Origin: Mayamaea pseudoterrestris
Taxonomy: Eukaryota > Bacillariophyta > Bacillariophyceae > Sellaphorales > Sellaphoraceae
NCBI GenBank assembly: GCA_027923505.1
Contig: BROI01000007.1
Coordinates: forward strand, 558,001-622,000
Direction: 5' to 3'
DNA length: 64,000 bases
In this document: one piece after another, positions 38,289 through 51,600 of the stretch
How positions within the stretch are numbered: position 1 is the stretch's first letter
Layout: each line of letters opens with the position of its first letter
The notes under the pieces: generated by a model
The model's database searches: none
What the model was told of the DNA's origin: nothing
The model's input: the letters and a program-made list of their open reading frames with translations, nothing else
Position numbers and translations under genes: made by a program

Positions 38289-38763
38289 GTAGAGGCATTA
38301 TAAAGTTCGGAGGGGTGCCCTTGTCTCGTTCATTCGCCAAATCTCCACGGCTCCAGTTCAGGAATTGTGTCGTTTGTGGAGGCTCAATGAAACATTGGGT
38401 TTCGCTTTTGACCATATTGTTTTAGAGCACTTCTGCCTTGGCTCTGTCAAACTGAAACGTTGACTTGATGATGACTGTCGACGTGTCGTGATTTCAGTCT
38501 TGGCGATGATCGTTTCTCCCCCTCGTCTTCCCTCGATGTATCACGAGAAATGAGTACATGGAGAAGAAAAGGTACAGTACAACTATAAGCATTTACTGCC
38601 GATAACTCCTTTGTGTCAATGTAAACGTTGTGCCTTTGGTGTGATGCCTCCATCGAGTTGCCCCTGTTTCGTCGATCATGCTGTTGCCACTGCCTTGGAT
38701 CCATACACCTGCAAGATATACTGTCCCAACTCCCGCCTTCTGAAGAACAGATCGTTGCAACAT
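38289..38763 (-). pseudogene. GT92 glycosyltransferase remnant (5' end only)
   Basis: This corresponds to 26006-26516 of the intact gene, the cytoplasmic tail, membrane anchor and start of the stem. Numerous 1-10 bp deletions destroy the frame, and the catalytic part is absent because the copy is cut at the junction with copia sequence. The ATG equivalent is at 38763. It cannot encode a functional enzyme. Confidence 0.85.
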
Positions 38764-39004
38764 GAGTGATGTAATAATTGTCTTTTGCGTCGATTTGTCA
38801 GTTGATCGTTCAAAAAATGAAAAATTTTTAGTCCTTCTTTTGTCGCTACGACCTTTGCGGGAAACGCACACCTTCCGTTTCACTCCCGTGCCTTTGATGA
38901 CCATGGCACAACACGCGCGACGCTGTTGCAGTGTTTTCTGACCAAGACTTGTGACCGCAAATCGACTTTTTCATTGTAACGATTAAGTCACAACTATCAG
39001 CATC

Positions 39005-40127
39005 ATGGGGAAGCACGAAGGCTCCGTCAAGGACATTGCGAAACAAATTAAATCAAAGACTTGCAAAAACTCAAATTCTACTGCCAACTCTGCGAGAAAC
39101 GGTGTCGCGACATAATGGCACAAATCCATGACAGGAGACTCTCGCGCGCCAATCAACTGTTCACAATGTCGCAGAGTCATGGATCGCTTACAACAGGTTT
39201 GAAATATGTTTCTCGACAATTTACGCATGCGACATCAAACCGTCATTTCGGCCAATAATGTTTACCAGCAAGTTATTCAAGACAAACAACATCTCCATAT
39301 GAATGCGACTATTTGGGCGACATGACTGACTTTGCAAATTCCTCAGGAAAACTGGCAAGTGTATTGTTGAGGAAACGGGCGCGGCTGGAGATCATTGATC
39401 AGAGATCAAACAAGCTCCGCTTGAACCGCGCAAAACGCACAGAGGAACAAGCGGCGGCGAAATGGCACTGCAGGAAAAGTTTCAGCGGCACGAGAGGGAC
39501 AGCAACGCCTGGATGCGAGTGTTGTGGAGGCAGCAACACCGAGCGCACTCGACACTAACGCGAATATTAATGTCAATTTGGAGATTCGTAAACCTATAAA
39601 AAAAGGTAAAGACAGGGTACGAATGTTGGAGCGTGTTTGAGGAGATGACGAGGGTTTCGAGAAGCGACGACGGTCCTCCTCGGGTCACCGCTTCCACCAG
39701 CATTTTGGAAAGTAAGAAGCGTTCACGTACAGAACCAGAATCTAGTCAATCAGCAGCTGTCGCTGCTGCAGCTACTAAAGGATAGCGATGATGGCTGGCT
39801 CTTGGACAATGTTCTTGTCCGCATTATCAACAAAAAAGTCGAAATACTTTAAACAAAGGCAATCGTCAAGCCGGGCTGGTCGATTGGCGCAGTTGACTCT
39901 GTTAGACGACTCTAACAAGAGTTTTGGAAGTCAAACAAAAGCATTTGGAGACCGTCGTGCCAAAGCAAACGGGATCGCGTGTGCGGTTGCTGCCGGGAAG
40001 ACATCGGGGTCAAGTGGCAACAGTTCAAGCGCTCGACAAGCATGAGTTTCGAGCAACGCTCCAGCTTGCGAATGCTGTGGTTTTGCAAAATATTGATTAC
40101 AATGACTTTTCGCAAGTAGCAGAATAG
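39005..40127 (+). pseudogene. KIN17 pseudogene copy
   Basis: This is colinear with 26781-27956. The start MGKHE is kept, but many small deletions break the frame through the zinc finger, winged helix and linker. Only the last 67 codons (39924-40127, from EVKQKHLETVVP) match the intact gene in frame, with a Q to P change in GRHRG's preceding residue. The damage is concentrated before about 39790. Confidence 0.88.
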
Positions 40128-40511
40128 TAGATTGAACAAACTTTTCCGTTCGTCTCGCTAGGGTGCTCGTTCGCAATGCAACGGCTCCTCGCACTGGGGC
40201 ATTGTGGTCTTTTCTTCGAGTCATGTTATGAATTGCAGAACGGTTTATATATAAAACAGCGGCTTTACTGTATAGAGATGTTATGTGCACTAAAACAACT
40301 TCAAAGGCATACCGTATGCGACGCGACGTAGCTGCTTTCCAACTTCGGTAGCGGTGCGACACTCTTGAAAGAAACGCAGCCGCACAACACAAATCCACAC
40401 GGCGACCAATAACGCAACAAATCCTTGCCTTCCCTCTTGCTAACACAGCTACTTTGATTCCGACTCTCTTATCGGTGACCATATTAATTCTTTCTATATA
40501 TCCTTAAAAGA

Positions 40512-43500
40512 ATGGTGATCGTCGAATTTCCTCTTTGGGTCGCGCACTCGACAGGCTTCCTCCACAAACATCTGCAACGCATGATTCTGCGCACAATGTC
40601 AAGGCTGCCCAAGCCTTGAACATGCTGCAGACGAAAAAGTCTGCCATGTACGGGGTCGACTGCCATCCGGACGGAACGCGATTTGCCACGGCAGGTGGAG
40701 ACGGAACAGTGCGAATATGGAGTACGGCTCCACTCTTTTCCAACAAGCATCGAGGAAAAATTGCAAATGAACTCGCGCATCAAAGCAACAGCAACAGTCT
40801 CACCATGGGTGGAGGAGGTTTGGTGACTTCATTCGTGAGTAGCAGCAGTAGTAGCAGTGGAAGTGATCATGATGATTTGACCTCGCCGATAAACGGAAGC
40901 GGCAATCTGCAGAATGCAAGTCGGGGAGTCAACAGGCAGCAATAAACCAAGCAGCAGTGACGAGGAAGAACAGATTCGCGACTTGAATAGCCTGGTACGA
41001 CGCAAAAAGGATGGTCAATCACCCGCACGACCTTTGCGGCCACAGCAAGTCCTCCTTTGAAGGCAGCGACAAAGAGCCAATTTGCTCAAAAGCTCAACAC
41101 TAAAAGCAATGAACCGCCACGCTTGCTTGCCGCCCTGTCGGCGCATACGGGATCTTCCGTTTTGGCGGTGCGTTTCTCAACGACGGGCAAGTATTTGGCG
41201 TCGGCTGGCGATGACGCTGTCGTTTGCATCTACGAGCGATCCAATGTTGCGTCGGCGGCGTCGGGCAATCTGACGGGGCATTACAATCATCATCACCATC
41301 ATGCTCATGCGGAACATTGGATTCGAATACACTGCTGTCGGGGGCATGAACTGGATGTAGTTGATTTAGCTTGGGCTCCGGATGATTCCTATTTGGTGTC
41401 GTGCTCGCTTGACAGTCAAACGCCAATCATTGTTTGGAAGATTGCCGATGATTTTGACAGCCGAAATAGCAGCAAGGGCATTATCAAGAGCCCGTACAAG
41501 GTTCTTGGACGAGGAGTTCATACAAGTACCGTCAAGGGTGTATGTTTTGATCCAGCTGGTTCGTACATTGCGAGTTCGGGGGACGATCCTGCGGTTTGCA
41601 TTTGGCGCGCACACGACGATTGGGGGCTGGAGCAGCGGATCGACGCTTCCTCCGGCATTTTTCGGCAGTGGCATGCCAATGATGACTCTGTCAGCTTGTC
41701 GAGTCAGTCCTTGTTTCGTCGCATTAGTTGGGCAACGGATGGCGCTTTCTTATGTTCGACGAACTCTGTCGTGAAGAATAAGCATGTTGCGTCAACAATA
41801 AGTCGTCAAAGTTGGAACGTGAGCTCTGGCTCGCATGTTTCGACAGGTGCTGCGAACCTTGTTGGTCACAAGCAGCCGGTCGTTGTGAGTCGGCACGCGC
41901 CTCAAATGCTCAGCGCCAAGAAGCGGCGCGAAAGAGCTCTTCAGAATGACGAAATTGAACATGAAGCTGACGATGAAGCGGAAGACGATGAAGACGAAGA
42001 GCCACAACATGCAATGCTATTGGCACTAGGTGACAAGCGCGGGTTCGTGACAGTATGGAGCACTAAGAAGTCGCGTCCAATTTTCAAGTTGCAATGCAGC
42101 GAAAGTCGATGTACAGTGACGGATTTGTCTTGGCTAAAGTTACCCACGAGTGACAATCTTGTTCTTCTAATATCCTTATTGGATGGCCAGTTAGTTGCTG
42201 TCAATTTTGCAGTGCCGTCAGAGCTTGGCGCGTTGTTGAGTAAAAAAAGATCAGGCTAGAGTGTTTCAATTGAGATATGGAATTGATGCAGACGATAACC
42301 GACTGTTCGTTGGCCGGAGCACAGGCATTAAAATAGTGGAGAACCCACTGCAGATGACACTAGAAGATCAGGATATGAATGACGCTGATGGAGGCGATAA
42401 TCCTTTCCAGATGACGTCGATAATGATAAGGAAGAGCTGAGTGCGCCCCAGCAGGAAACGCAAGCGAAACAGAAGGAGAGTCGGATAGGTGGCAAGAAAC
42501 GAGTGCAGCCAATGCTTGTCAGTTTGACTACAGCGCCAGAGAAGCGAGCTCGAGTCGATAATTCAAGGGATAAAGAGCTGCAGGAGAGACGGAAATCGCT
42601 TGATCCAGTGCAAAATGCACTTGACGCCGCAGAAAAAAGCTAATGCAGCCATTCAGGCTGCTCATGCGCAAAAGGAAAGGACAAGTCATAACGACGCTAC
42701 AATTGCCCAGACAAATGCTCCATCAAATATCACTTTGACAGCACCTGCTCGCCCAGCGCAGCTACCTGCTACCAATTCGTTCGCGTTGCCTTTTAGCACC
42801 GAGACATCTCATTCCGCCGAGCTTCCTCTCAGGAATGACTTCATTGCCTCCCACTCGGACCCTCCAGCATCGTTTATGGTTGAGTGCAAGAACTCCAACA
42901 AAACTCCTTCAGGTTCGATAGGGTCGTCAATGCCATGCATTGACATTGCAATTAGCTCTGTAGGGAAGGTGTCATGGAAAGAGCAGATCGCCGGCACATC
43001 ATGTTGTGCCATTGCTGCGTCGCTTGATTTTCTTGCAGTCGGGACTAGTGACGGTACAATCCAGCTCTACAGCACCTCACCCAGTATGGGCTGGGCGTGT
43101 GGTGTTGCATTCAGGTCGCATCCTACGATTGTGATCGGTCAAGCGCCAGTTAACCTTAGGGTTAAACGATCAGACAGCGGCAACTGGCGAGAAGACTGTG
43201 TCAATGATGATTGTGAGCGCTGACGGGGGCTTTGCAGTTTACACGCTACTACCACAGCTCAAGCTGCAATACAAGGGCACTATTGTTCCTGCTATGACGC
43301 ACATGACACATAGTGCCTGTGTCAGACAAGGCTTGGCAGTTCCAAACCTTTCAAGAATTCAAGTAACTGAGTCAGGCCATTTACTGATGTTACTATCTTT
43401 TGGAACCCGCCACGCCTCGTACAGACGCCAACGGGAATTATGCCTCACGTTCAATGGCAAGTGCACTGGAAAGTATTGGTGGTTCTGTCCAAGCATTTGT

Positions 43501-44069
43501 GTATAATGTTGACGCTGAACTCTGGATGCGGGTTTCGGATAGTCGCTTCCTACTGTCAGACTTTTTACAGTGTGAACCCCTCTCGAAATAACGAAAGAGG
43601 ACGACTTATACAATGGGACGACCTTGTTCGAATCGGAAGTGCGCAGTCACAGCTCAAGGCAAATCGTCGATTGAACGCTGACAGCGGCGAGGTCCGCACA
43701 ATATACAATAGCGACGAAGAAAGTATCTTTGAAGCAACCAGAGTACATTGTGAGGATCGCATGGCTTGCGCCATGGCTTTTGGAGAAGCAAATGAATTCG
43801 AGCATTGGCTTCGATTGTACATCCGCACGTTGACGCGCTCGGGAAATGTTGATGTGGTGCGCATTGTCGTTGACATGCTCAAAACTGACGAAGACCGACC
43901 CTTGCTTGGCTCCGACAGGATGGGTTGCTGGTGGATGTCACAGGCATCGTCCATTCTGGGACTTGGACGAACAACTCTTCTCAAGTCGATTGTAATTCCA
44001 GAGCTCAGCAAGAATCGATCGTTGCAACGACTCACGAACGAAATCAACCTGGAAGTTTCCAATTTGTGA
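40512..44069 (+). pseudogene. HIRA copy with multiple frameshifts
   Basis: This is near-identical to 28342-31896 but interrupted. Breaks are a small indel cluster at about 40552-40566, a G insertion near 40925, a deletion near 41044, an A insertion in an A run at 42241-42248, a T deletion near 42407, an A insertion near 42633, a G insertion near 43160, a T insertion near 43398 and a T insertion near 43564. Most fall in homopolymers. The WD40 part 41057-42259 and C-terminal part 43440-44069 remain open. Taken as true sequence, the copy is non-coding. Homopolymer indels are also the usual long-read consensus error. Confidence 0.85.
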
Positions 44070-44586
44070 TGCTATAATAAATGATGATGATAGCTTTGTT
44101 TGTTTATCTAGATTGTAGGCGATACGAGATACACATACCCAGCCAATAAGGGCGACTAGCAACATAAGAAGAGTACGACATAGATGGGACGTGATCGCTC
44201 CACAGTTGAGATTTGGGGACCAGTTGCGACTTTAAAGTGCAAAAATTAGCTAAACTCGTTTTGATGAAAAGAATGATGATGATTCGATTACCTCTCCCAT
44301 CGCTGTACCGAAACTAAAAATTTGCTTGCACCTCCGATATTGCTGGCCCAAATGACCAGGAGGCATGTGCAAAAGTATAGCATCAAGTGCAGGATCAAGT
44401 ACGGCAAGGGCGATAATCTATTTTGCACACGAGTCTGATCCGTACAGGGATGTGCTCAAGTAAAATATTTATGAGCAAGTATATAAAAGGCCAGCACCAA
44501 CTTTTTCAGTAAATCGGACAATTTGCTTCAAGAATACTATGTAAAAATGTACAAAACATATCACTAGCTTAACGGTTGTCGATAAA

Positions 44587-45582
44587 TTATTCAACGCCGC
44601 CTCCCGTCAGTGACTTCCACAAGCCAGCGAGTCCACCAACTTGCTCCTGCAGTGAACGAGGTTTACGAATCGGCACCTGTCCATTTTCAAACTTGTTTCT
44701 TAAATCGTAAACAAACTCCAGAGCCGACCGCTCCGCTTCCGTCAACTCTGGATGCCAAAAGTCAATGATCAATACATGCCGATCTTGCTCGGTGGGATTG
44801 CCGGTGGAATGAACAAAGGATGTATCAATCGTGGTCAGCTTGCCTTGCGCCCAGCCCCTGCGCACACCTCCCACTTCCATCCAGACCAAGATGCGAGGTC
44901 AAAATAAAGTTGCGTCCATCGCTATGTGGTTGCACGCCGGTTCCTGGTGTTTGCTTCGCAAAGCAAACGCCTCGCACCGCCAGCGGAATTTTCAGCGACT
45001 TTAACAAGCGAAAGGTTTCCGGAAATTGAGGCACGTTTCCGTGTTCCATACGCCAAGTCGCTGCAGTCGCACGGCGCTCCAACCTTGGCCCATGACTTGG
45101 TTCTGCCAAATGGAGTCTGTGGCAAAGACCATGGAAGTGTTGAGTTTCGTTTCGTATTCGGCTTGGATAATGTGAGCGCTTGCTTCCAAGTCTTGCGCCC
45201 ATGGGAACAGCTGCAAGTCTTCTGCTGCGTTCCAAAACGGTTTCGTTGTTAATCCATCGACATGTTCCTCCGATGGCTCGTGGCCTGCAGCGCTTGGTGT
45301 TGGTAGGGAAAGTTTCCCCTGGGCTCTTGCCGCAAAGGTTCGAATGCGATCAATGTCTTGGTTTTGCTTGCGCCAAAAGTTCTCAATGTCATCAAGGCCA
45401 TCGTCTACATCCTCCCAAAATTGCATCTGCCGTTCCGTCAAGACATTGCATGACAAATGGCAGTGCCTTGTTGATGCGTGACGATTGTTCGTTACAAGAG
45501 TTGTGAACCCTGCCGATTTGCTGATGTGGAAAAGCAGCATGCATGCGGCAGAGCGCGACAATCTCATCGTCCATCTTCTCAT
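44587..45582 (-). pseudogene. Second copy of the aspartyl beta-hydroxylase-like gene
   Basis: This is near-identical to 32414-33410 and has the same frame change after HLGL. In addition one G is missing near 45028 (GGAAATTGAGG against GGAAATTGGAGG in copy A), which adds a second frameshift. The HxD and distal His motifs are preserved but in three different frames. Confidence 0.75.
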
Positions 45583-46001
45583 ATTTGTAGTGGTTGATGC
45601 TGGTCAATGCGCTGTACTTGCGCAGTAAGGCTGTAACGGTTGCTTCTCGCCGCAAAATCGGATGCAAAACAAACAACAAAACTGTGAAGTCGACGGCCGA
45701 AAAGAAGAACCGGTGAGACACGGGCCTCATCGTGATCACCGCGCGCGTTCATCGCGTCCTTGGTGTTGAGCATGGATGAGAACCCAAACCGAAGCGACAG
45801 CGGTGACGTCACGAAGACGGTCACGTTTAAGTAAGCGCGGTAAGCGGCAACCGAAGGAGTGGATCGAGGACGATCACTTCTTGGAGAAAATAAGTAAAGT
45901 GGTTTTATTGACTCTGTTCTGCTTAATCATTAGTGTCGCTTCAAGGGCGCGCAAGATATATTCTAGATCCAACATTTTCTCCAAGAAGGGAGTGAAAAGA
46001 C

Positions 46002-48212
46002 ATGTCTTCGACGAGCAATACTCCGACGACAGGAGCGGCGTCGAGCGGTGGAGGTGCGCCTCCCGCTCCGCCAGCAAGCGAAGGAAACCGACGCAACCGT
46101 CATTATCGTCGTGGGAATCGTGCTGGGAATCGTTCCGGGAATCAAGGCAATGGTAGCAGACTCAACGGACCGAGTCGTGCGCCGAGTGGAAATTTCCAAG
46201 GAAGCGAGCCGACGCTCGCTGGATTCATCTACGACTACAACGGTTCGCGCGATCCCGATGGATTCATCCGCACGACGAACGAGATCATCACTTTCGTCGG
46301 GCGCTCCTACAAGAAATATACCAAGGAGCTGCTCAAGGGCATGCGCAACGTGGAACTGGAGATTCCTGACGAGCCTGCGCGTCCAACGAAGGATGCCGAC
46401 ACGACGGACTCGGACTGGTCCATAATGCTCGAGGAATACAAGGCCGACAAGAAAGAGCATGTCGAGCGCGTGCGTGTGTACTCCGACTTCCTTGCTGGTC
46501 TCTACGCCGTGTTGTATGGACAATGCACGGAGCGTATGAAGGATCGTGTCAAGTCGCACGCCAAGTTCCGAGACGCCGAGGAGGACACGGACGGAATTAA
46601 GTTGCTGGCGATTATCAAGGAGATCTCGCATACGTACGAAGGGCGCTGCAAACTTGTGGATCAAGTCGTGGACATTCAAGCTGAGTTGTTCGGACGTACT
46701 CAAGGAGCGCGCGAAAGCCTGCAGAAATATTACGAAAGCATGGTCACGCTGGCAGACGTGGCGAAGGCGGTTGGCGTCACGATGCACAACGAGATCGTGG
46801 CATTGAACATTGCCAAGGATGACAATCGTAACAAGGCGACCAAGGAGGATATCAAGGCCGCCGAAGAGCTCGAGCTTGCGATGCTTTTCGTGCGTGGCGC
46901 AACGGGCGAATACGCTGGGTATTGCAAGCACTTGCGCAACTGCTACCTCGACGGGCACGACAATTTCCCGTTGACGATCCACGATGCATACAACATCATG
47001 CAGCGTCGTGAGCATGCGGATGGAGAAGCCACGTTGCCAACGAATGAGGGCGTGGCGTTTCACACGACTGGTACAGCGCGTGACCCTCCTAGATGCTGGA
47101 CCTGCCAACAGGTTGGTCATGTGCAGCGAGACTGTCCTACGAGAACGGAGTCTACGGAGAGTGCGCCGGCTGCAGAGGCTAGCGGGGCGCAGCACTTCAC
47201 GCTGGGTAGCGAGGAAGATAGCGATGACGACGACGAGGTCGGATACATGTTCGCGCAGCCGCCGAAGGTGAACATCTCGAAGAAGGCTGTGCTCTTGGAC
47301 AATCAGTCGACAGTGGATCTGTTCTGCAACGCCAAGATGCTGACGAACATTCGCCCGGTGCCAACGTGGATGGTGATCAAGTGCAACGCCGGTACAGTAA
47401 GGACGAACATGATGGGCGACCTGGAGGGCTATGGTCCGGTGTGGTGGTATCCGCAGGGACTGGCGAACATTTTGAGTTTGGCGCAAGTCCGCAAGAAGTT
47501 TACCGTGGAGTATCTCATGCACGGCGTGGAGCGTCCAATGTTTGTCGTGGAGAAGCCGGACGGTAAGCAGCGCGAGTTTGTCGAGACTGACTCTGGGCTG
47601 TATGTTTGCGAGAGCTTTTCGAAGGGCAAGCGCGGTGATGTCAAGGATGGAGTGGCGATGTTGACTACGGTAGACGATAACCGTACTAACTACACCAATG
47701 ATGACTATTTACGCGCTGTTAGAGCTAGGGAACTGCAAATCAAAATTGGACGGCCAAGCCTCAAGGATTACATGCGCATCGTTACTAGCAATCAGTTGCC
47801 GAACTGTCCTGTGACGAAAGCCGACATCCTGGCTGCTGAGCACATCTTTGGACCAGATGTTGGCTCGTTAAAAGGAAAGACGACGCGTCGCGCGTCGCAT
47901 CTGGTGAAGCCAGCAATTGTTGAGCAGCTTCCACCGGCTATCATGAGTCGCTATCGAGACGTTACTCTTTGTGCTGACATCATGTATATCAACAAGGTCC
48001 CTATGTTGGTGACGTTCTCCCGCAGCATTCGTTTTGCTACGGTCGAGGTGATTCAAAACCGTACGCTTCCGGTTATGTTGAAGGCAATCGAGTCTGTGTT
48101 GAAGATTTACGCACGCGGTGGGTTCCGTGTCGTCGCGGCTCTGATGGATGGGGAGTTTGCTCCAATGCTGGGCGCGTTGGCTGATCTCGGAGTGGCGCTC
48201 AATGCGACGTCT
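46002..48212 (+). mobile_element. Ty1/copia-type retrotransposon, copy 2, cut by a younger element
   Basis: The frame begins at ATG 46002 (MSSTSNTPTTGAASSGGG) after a purine-rich leader and gives gag, zinc knuckle, protease-like DNQST and integrase up to the segment LGVALNATS. It stops exactly at the 5' LTR of the next element (48213), upstream of the integrase Glu. Reverse transcriptase and RNase H are absent. Three single-base differences from copy 1 are visible over 2.1 kb, one of which changes Leu to Met. The frame reads on 57 bp into the LTR before a stop. Confidence 0.85.
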
Positions 48213-48523
48213 TGCAGGATGCGAACGAAAACAGCGAAAATCGGGCAAGTCACACCGAATGTCCGATAGGGTGACACAGCGGCACTCGCGGCTCACCACA
48301 GCCTCACGATCGCGTGATGCGTGGCAGCGACGGCTTCGAAGCGATTCAACGAGTATATTGCTGAAACTAGTGCGATATAGAGTAGAAACAAGCAGACTTA
48401 CTAAGCTTGAAGAGTTAAGAAAGCGATTTATTCGTCTCTCGTATTGTAGCAACTGCAAGCTTGGATTGGCCATCCAAGGACAGCTACAAGCGAAAGGTGC
48501 AACGATTTGATTTACAAGTTACA
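48213..48523 (+). repeat. 5' LTR of element 3
   Basis: 311 bp, TG...CA ends, matching 54485-54795 base for base as far as I can see. Immediately downstream comes AGATTAACAC, with no clear match to a tRNA 3' end, so the primer site is unresolved. Confidence 0.9.
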
Positions 48524-48673
48524 AGATTAACACTGTCTTGAGACTCATTGCCTCGGCATAGAGACTTTATCGACGAAGAGTACTATTGATTTACGAAGTA
48601 ACGTGGACGCACGTTGGTTCTTGGCCCGGAAAGTTCCGCAGGTGATAGCAAGAACATTGTCACGACGACAACG

Positions 48674-51600
48674 ATGGCGGAAACTCGCGCGCAGAAAGAC
48701 GCGGCGTTTGCGCATGTTTACGAAGAGAACGTAGGCGTTTTCCAAGATCCCCAGTTCAAGGAGTTATTCGACGAACTCGGAGTAGAATCGCTTACGCAAT
48801 TGATCGAGATGGAGTACGACGATTTCGCGACGAAGTGGAACGTCACGACGACGACAACGACGACGACTGACGATGGCGACAATGTCACGCAGGAAACGAG
48901 CGAACACTCGCTAACGAAGATGAAACAACGCACGATCACGAACGCGATCGAATGGTATTTGGCGCAAGAGTCGCCGGACATCAAGACATGGTCGCAACTG
49001 ACCACCGAAACGCTGGCGACGTTCGTCACAGCACGAGCGAAGGAACGAGTCCAAGCGCGCAACATTGCGAGCGTGGGCAGCGGAAGCGGAGCGAAACCTC
49101 CAGCGAAGGAAAGCGAAACGGAATCCAAGAAGGACGAATCCAAGGACTCCACGCTAACGAACGAAGGCGACGAGTCGAAGCCCGACTCGGCCGACAAGGT
49201 GCCACCGACGAGCGTGGACGTGGACACGAAGCAGTCACCGACATCCGTACTGGACCTCGGCGACGACGAAGACGACGAGAAGTATTCAGACCAATTTACG
49301 AAGTCTATCAAGTTCTCGGCGAGGGATTGTAAAGAAATGAAGCTGGATTCCTCGTGGAAACAGTGGATTTCCGAGTTGAAAGTCATCGCTACATTGCACG
49401 ACTTCCACGAAGTCTTTGACGACGATTATGACCCGAAGGAAAAGGGACCGAAGGAACAGAAGGCGTATGCAAAGAAGAATGTGTTTGTATACAGGATCTT
49501 TCTCACGCACTGTCGAACTCCGTCTGCATCACTCGCAGTACAGCAGTTCAAGAAGACGATGGACGGACGCGAAGTCTACCAACGATTGCGAACGCGATAC
49601 GAAGAAGGCGCTACTGCTCACATCGAGAAGGAACGCGCGCGAACGGAACTGCAGGGAATGCGGCTGACCGAGAAGTGGTCAAGGCCGACGATCGAATTTC
49701 TCGCACTGTTCTACAAGAAAGTCATCTGGCTGCTCGAAATGGACGCAGAAGCTCTGACAGGTTTACAACGATACGACATGCTACGCGACGCTTTCTCTGA
49801 GCACACTGGATTCAGCGCCTCACTAGCAGGTTTTGACGGAATGATTGCCATCAAGAAACACATGGGGCAACACGACTCGGAAGACAATTTCGCGCAGTTG
49901 TACGCGCACTTAGAAGAGTGCTGCATCAAGTATGACAAGAAACACCCATCGACGACGAAGACTAAGCGCACAATCAATCAAGCGCAGTCTAGTGGAACGA
50001 AAGGAGGCGGCGGCGGCAATGGCGGCGCGACTCCAAGCGGCTTATCGGCGGAACGATTTGCAGCGATCATGAAGAAACCTCACGCGAGCGTGAAGGATGA
50101 AGTCTGGTTGGAGATGAAGTTTGATCAGCGAAAGCAGTTGAAGGACAAGCGTGCGACGGCGCCCAAGACACCCGAAAACGGATGGCGACCGCGCAACCAA
50201 CGAGGCACGGCTACGACGCAGACGCAAGTCAACGCGGCGCATCAAGAGCGTCACGCGACGGAATCTGTAGCGAACGATCACGCAAGCGTTCCTGGCACGA
50301 TTAATATTCAGCCAGGCAATAGTGGAATGTCAGTCCAAACGGCTGCACGATCGGTTCTGCAAGCGAACAATGCGAGTACTACAACTCAGCAAGTGACAGG
50401 ATCGTTGACGACTGATAACACCGGACGAGGTACATTCAGCTTCAACATGCATCGTCGTATGCGCGTCAATCGCGCACACTACGAGCGGATCAACGAAGGC
50501 GCGCTCATCGACAGCGGCGCGAACGGAGGCTTATGCGGAGGAGACATGCTCGTCGTTTCGGAAACGAACGCCGAGGTGGATGTGACTGGTATTGACGATC
50601 ATATTGTCCCAGCTCTCAAGATTGGCACTGCAGCCGGACTGGCTAAGACCCTTAGTGGCGAAACCATTCTGCTTTTGTGTCACCAGTATGCTTTAAAGCG
50701 AGACGGACCGACGATTCATTGCCCGAATCAATTGCGCGCAATGGGACATCGTGTCGACGATATTCCGACCATGTTTGGCGGAACGCAACGAATTACGACA
50801 AACATTGGAGGCTACGTTTTGCCATTGGCGATTCGCGATGGCCTGGTGTACTTGGACGTGACGAAACCCACGTTCGATGATTTGGATAAGTACCCGACTG
50901 TCATCATGACGTCGGACGTGCCGTGGGACCCGACTGTTTACGATGTCGAGCACGCGCACGACGATTTCGACGAACGCGATCACGATTATGGATCTTTCGA
51001 CGAACGATTCGACGATGACGGTATCACGCACCGCAATCGTCACACGCCGACACGCACTGGCGACGAACTTGACGTACTGATCAATCGGTGCGTGCGACAC
51101 GCTCAGTTTTCACGCGTTAATTTGCGGAAGCTACGAAGCAAGGAACCGGACTATAATGCTCTTCGGCCGTACCTCGGATGGGTCCCGACTGAGCGAGTTC
51201 AACAGACTTTACGTCACACGGAAGCATGGTATCATCTCAGCGAACATCCGCGATTACCATTTCGACACCTCACGAAGTCACGATTTCCGGCCGCGAACGT
51301 TCAGCGGTTGCGCGAACTATTCGCCACGGACACGATACACTCTGACACGCCAGCTTTGGATGATGGAATTCTAGGGCATGGGGGAGCTACTAAGATGCAG
51401 CTCTTTGTTGGACGAGAAAGTTTTTACACGCGCGGCTACCCGATGAAGTCGGAGAGCGAAATGTCAAACGCGTTAGAGGATTTTATCCGCGAAGTGGGCG
51501 CTCCTAACGGACTGCTCAGCGACAATGCCAAGTCGGAGACTGGCAAGGCTGTGAGGGATCTCTGTCGGATGTACAATATTCCTCAAGTGACCACAGAACC

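Larger units (their letters stand above)
38289..48212 (+). repeat. Tandem segmental duplication, copy B (truncated)
   Basis: Copy B begins at the junction where the copia RNase H of copy A meets the GT92 5' region. The matching segment GTAGAGGC starts at 26006 and 38289. It ends where a third copia element interrupts copy 2 of the copia element. From 38289 to about 39790 it differs from copy A mostly by single- and few-base deletions. From about 39790 onward it is almost identical, with rare substitutions and one-base indels. Confidence 0.9.
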
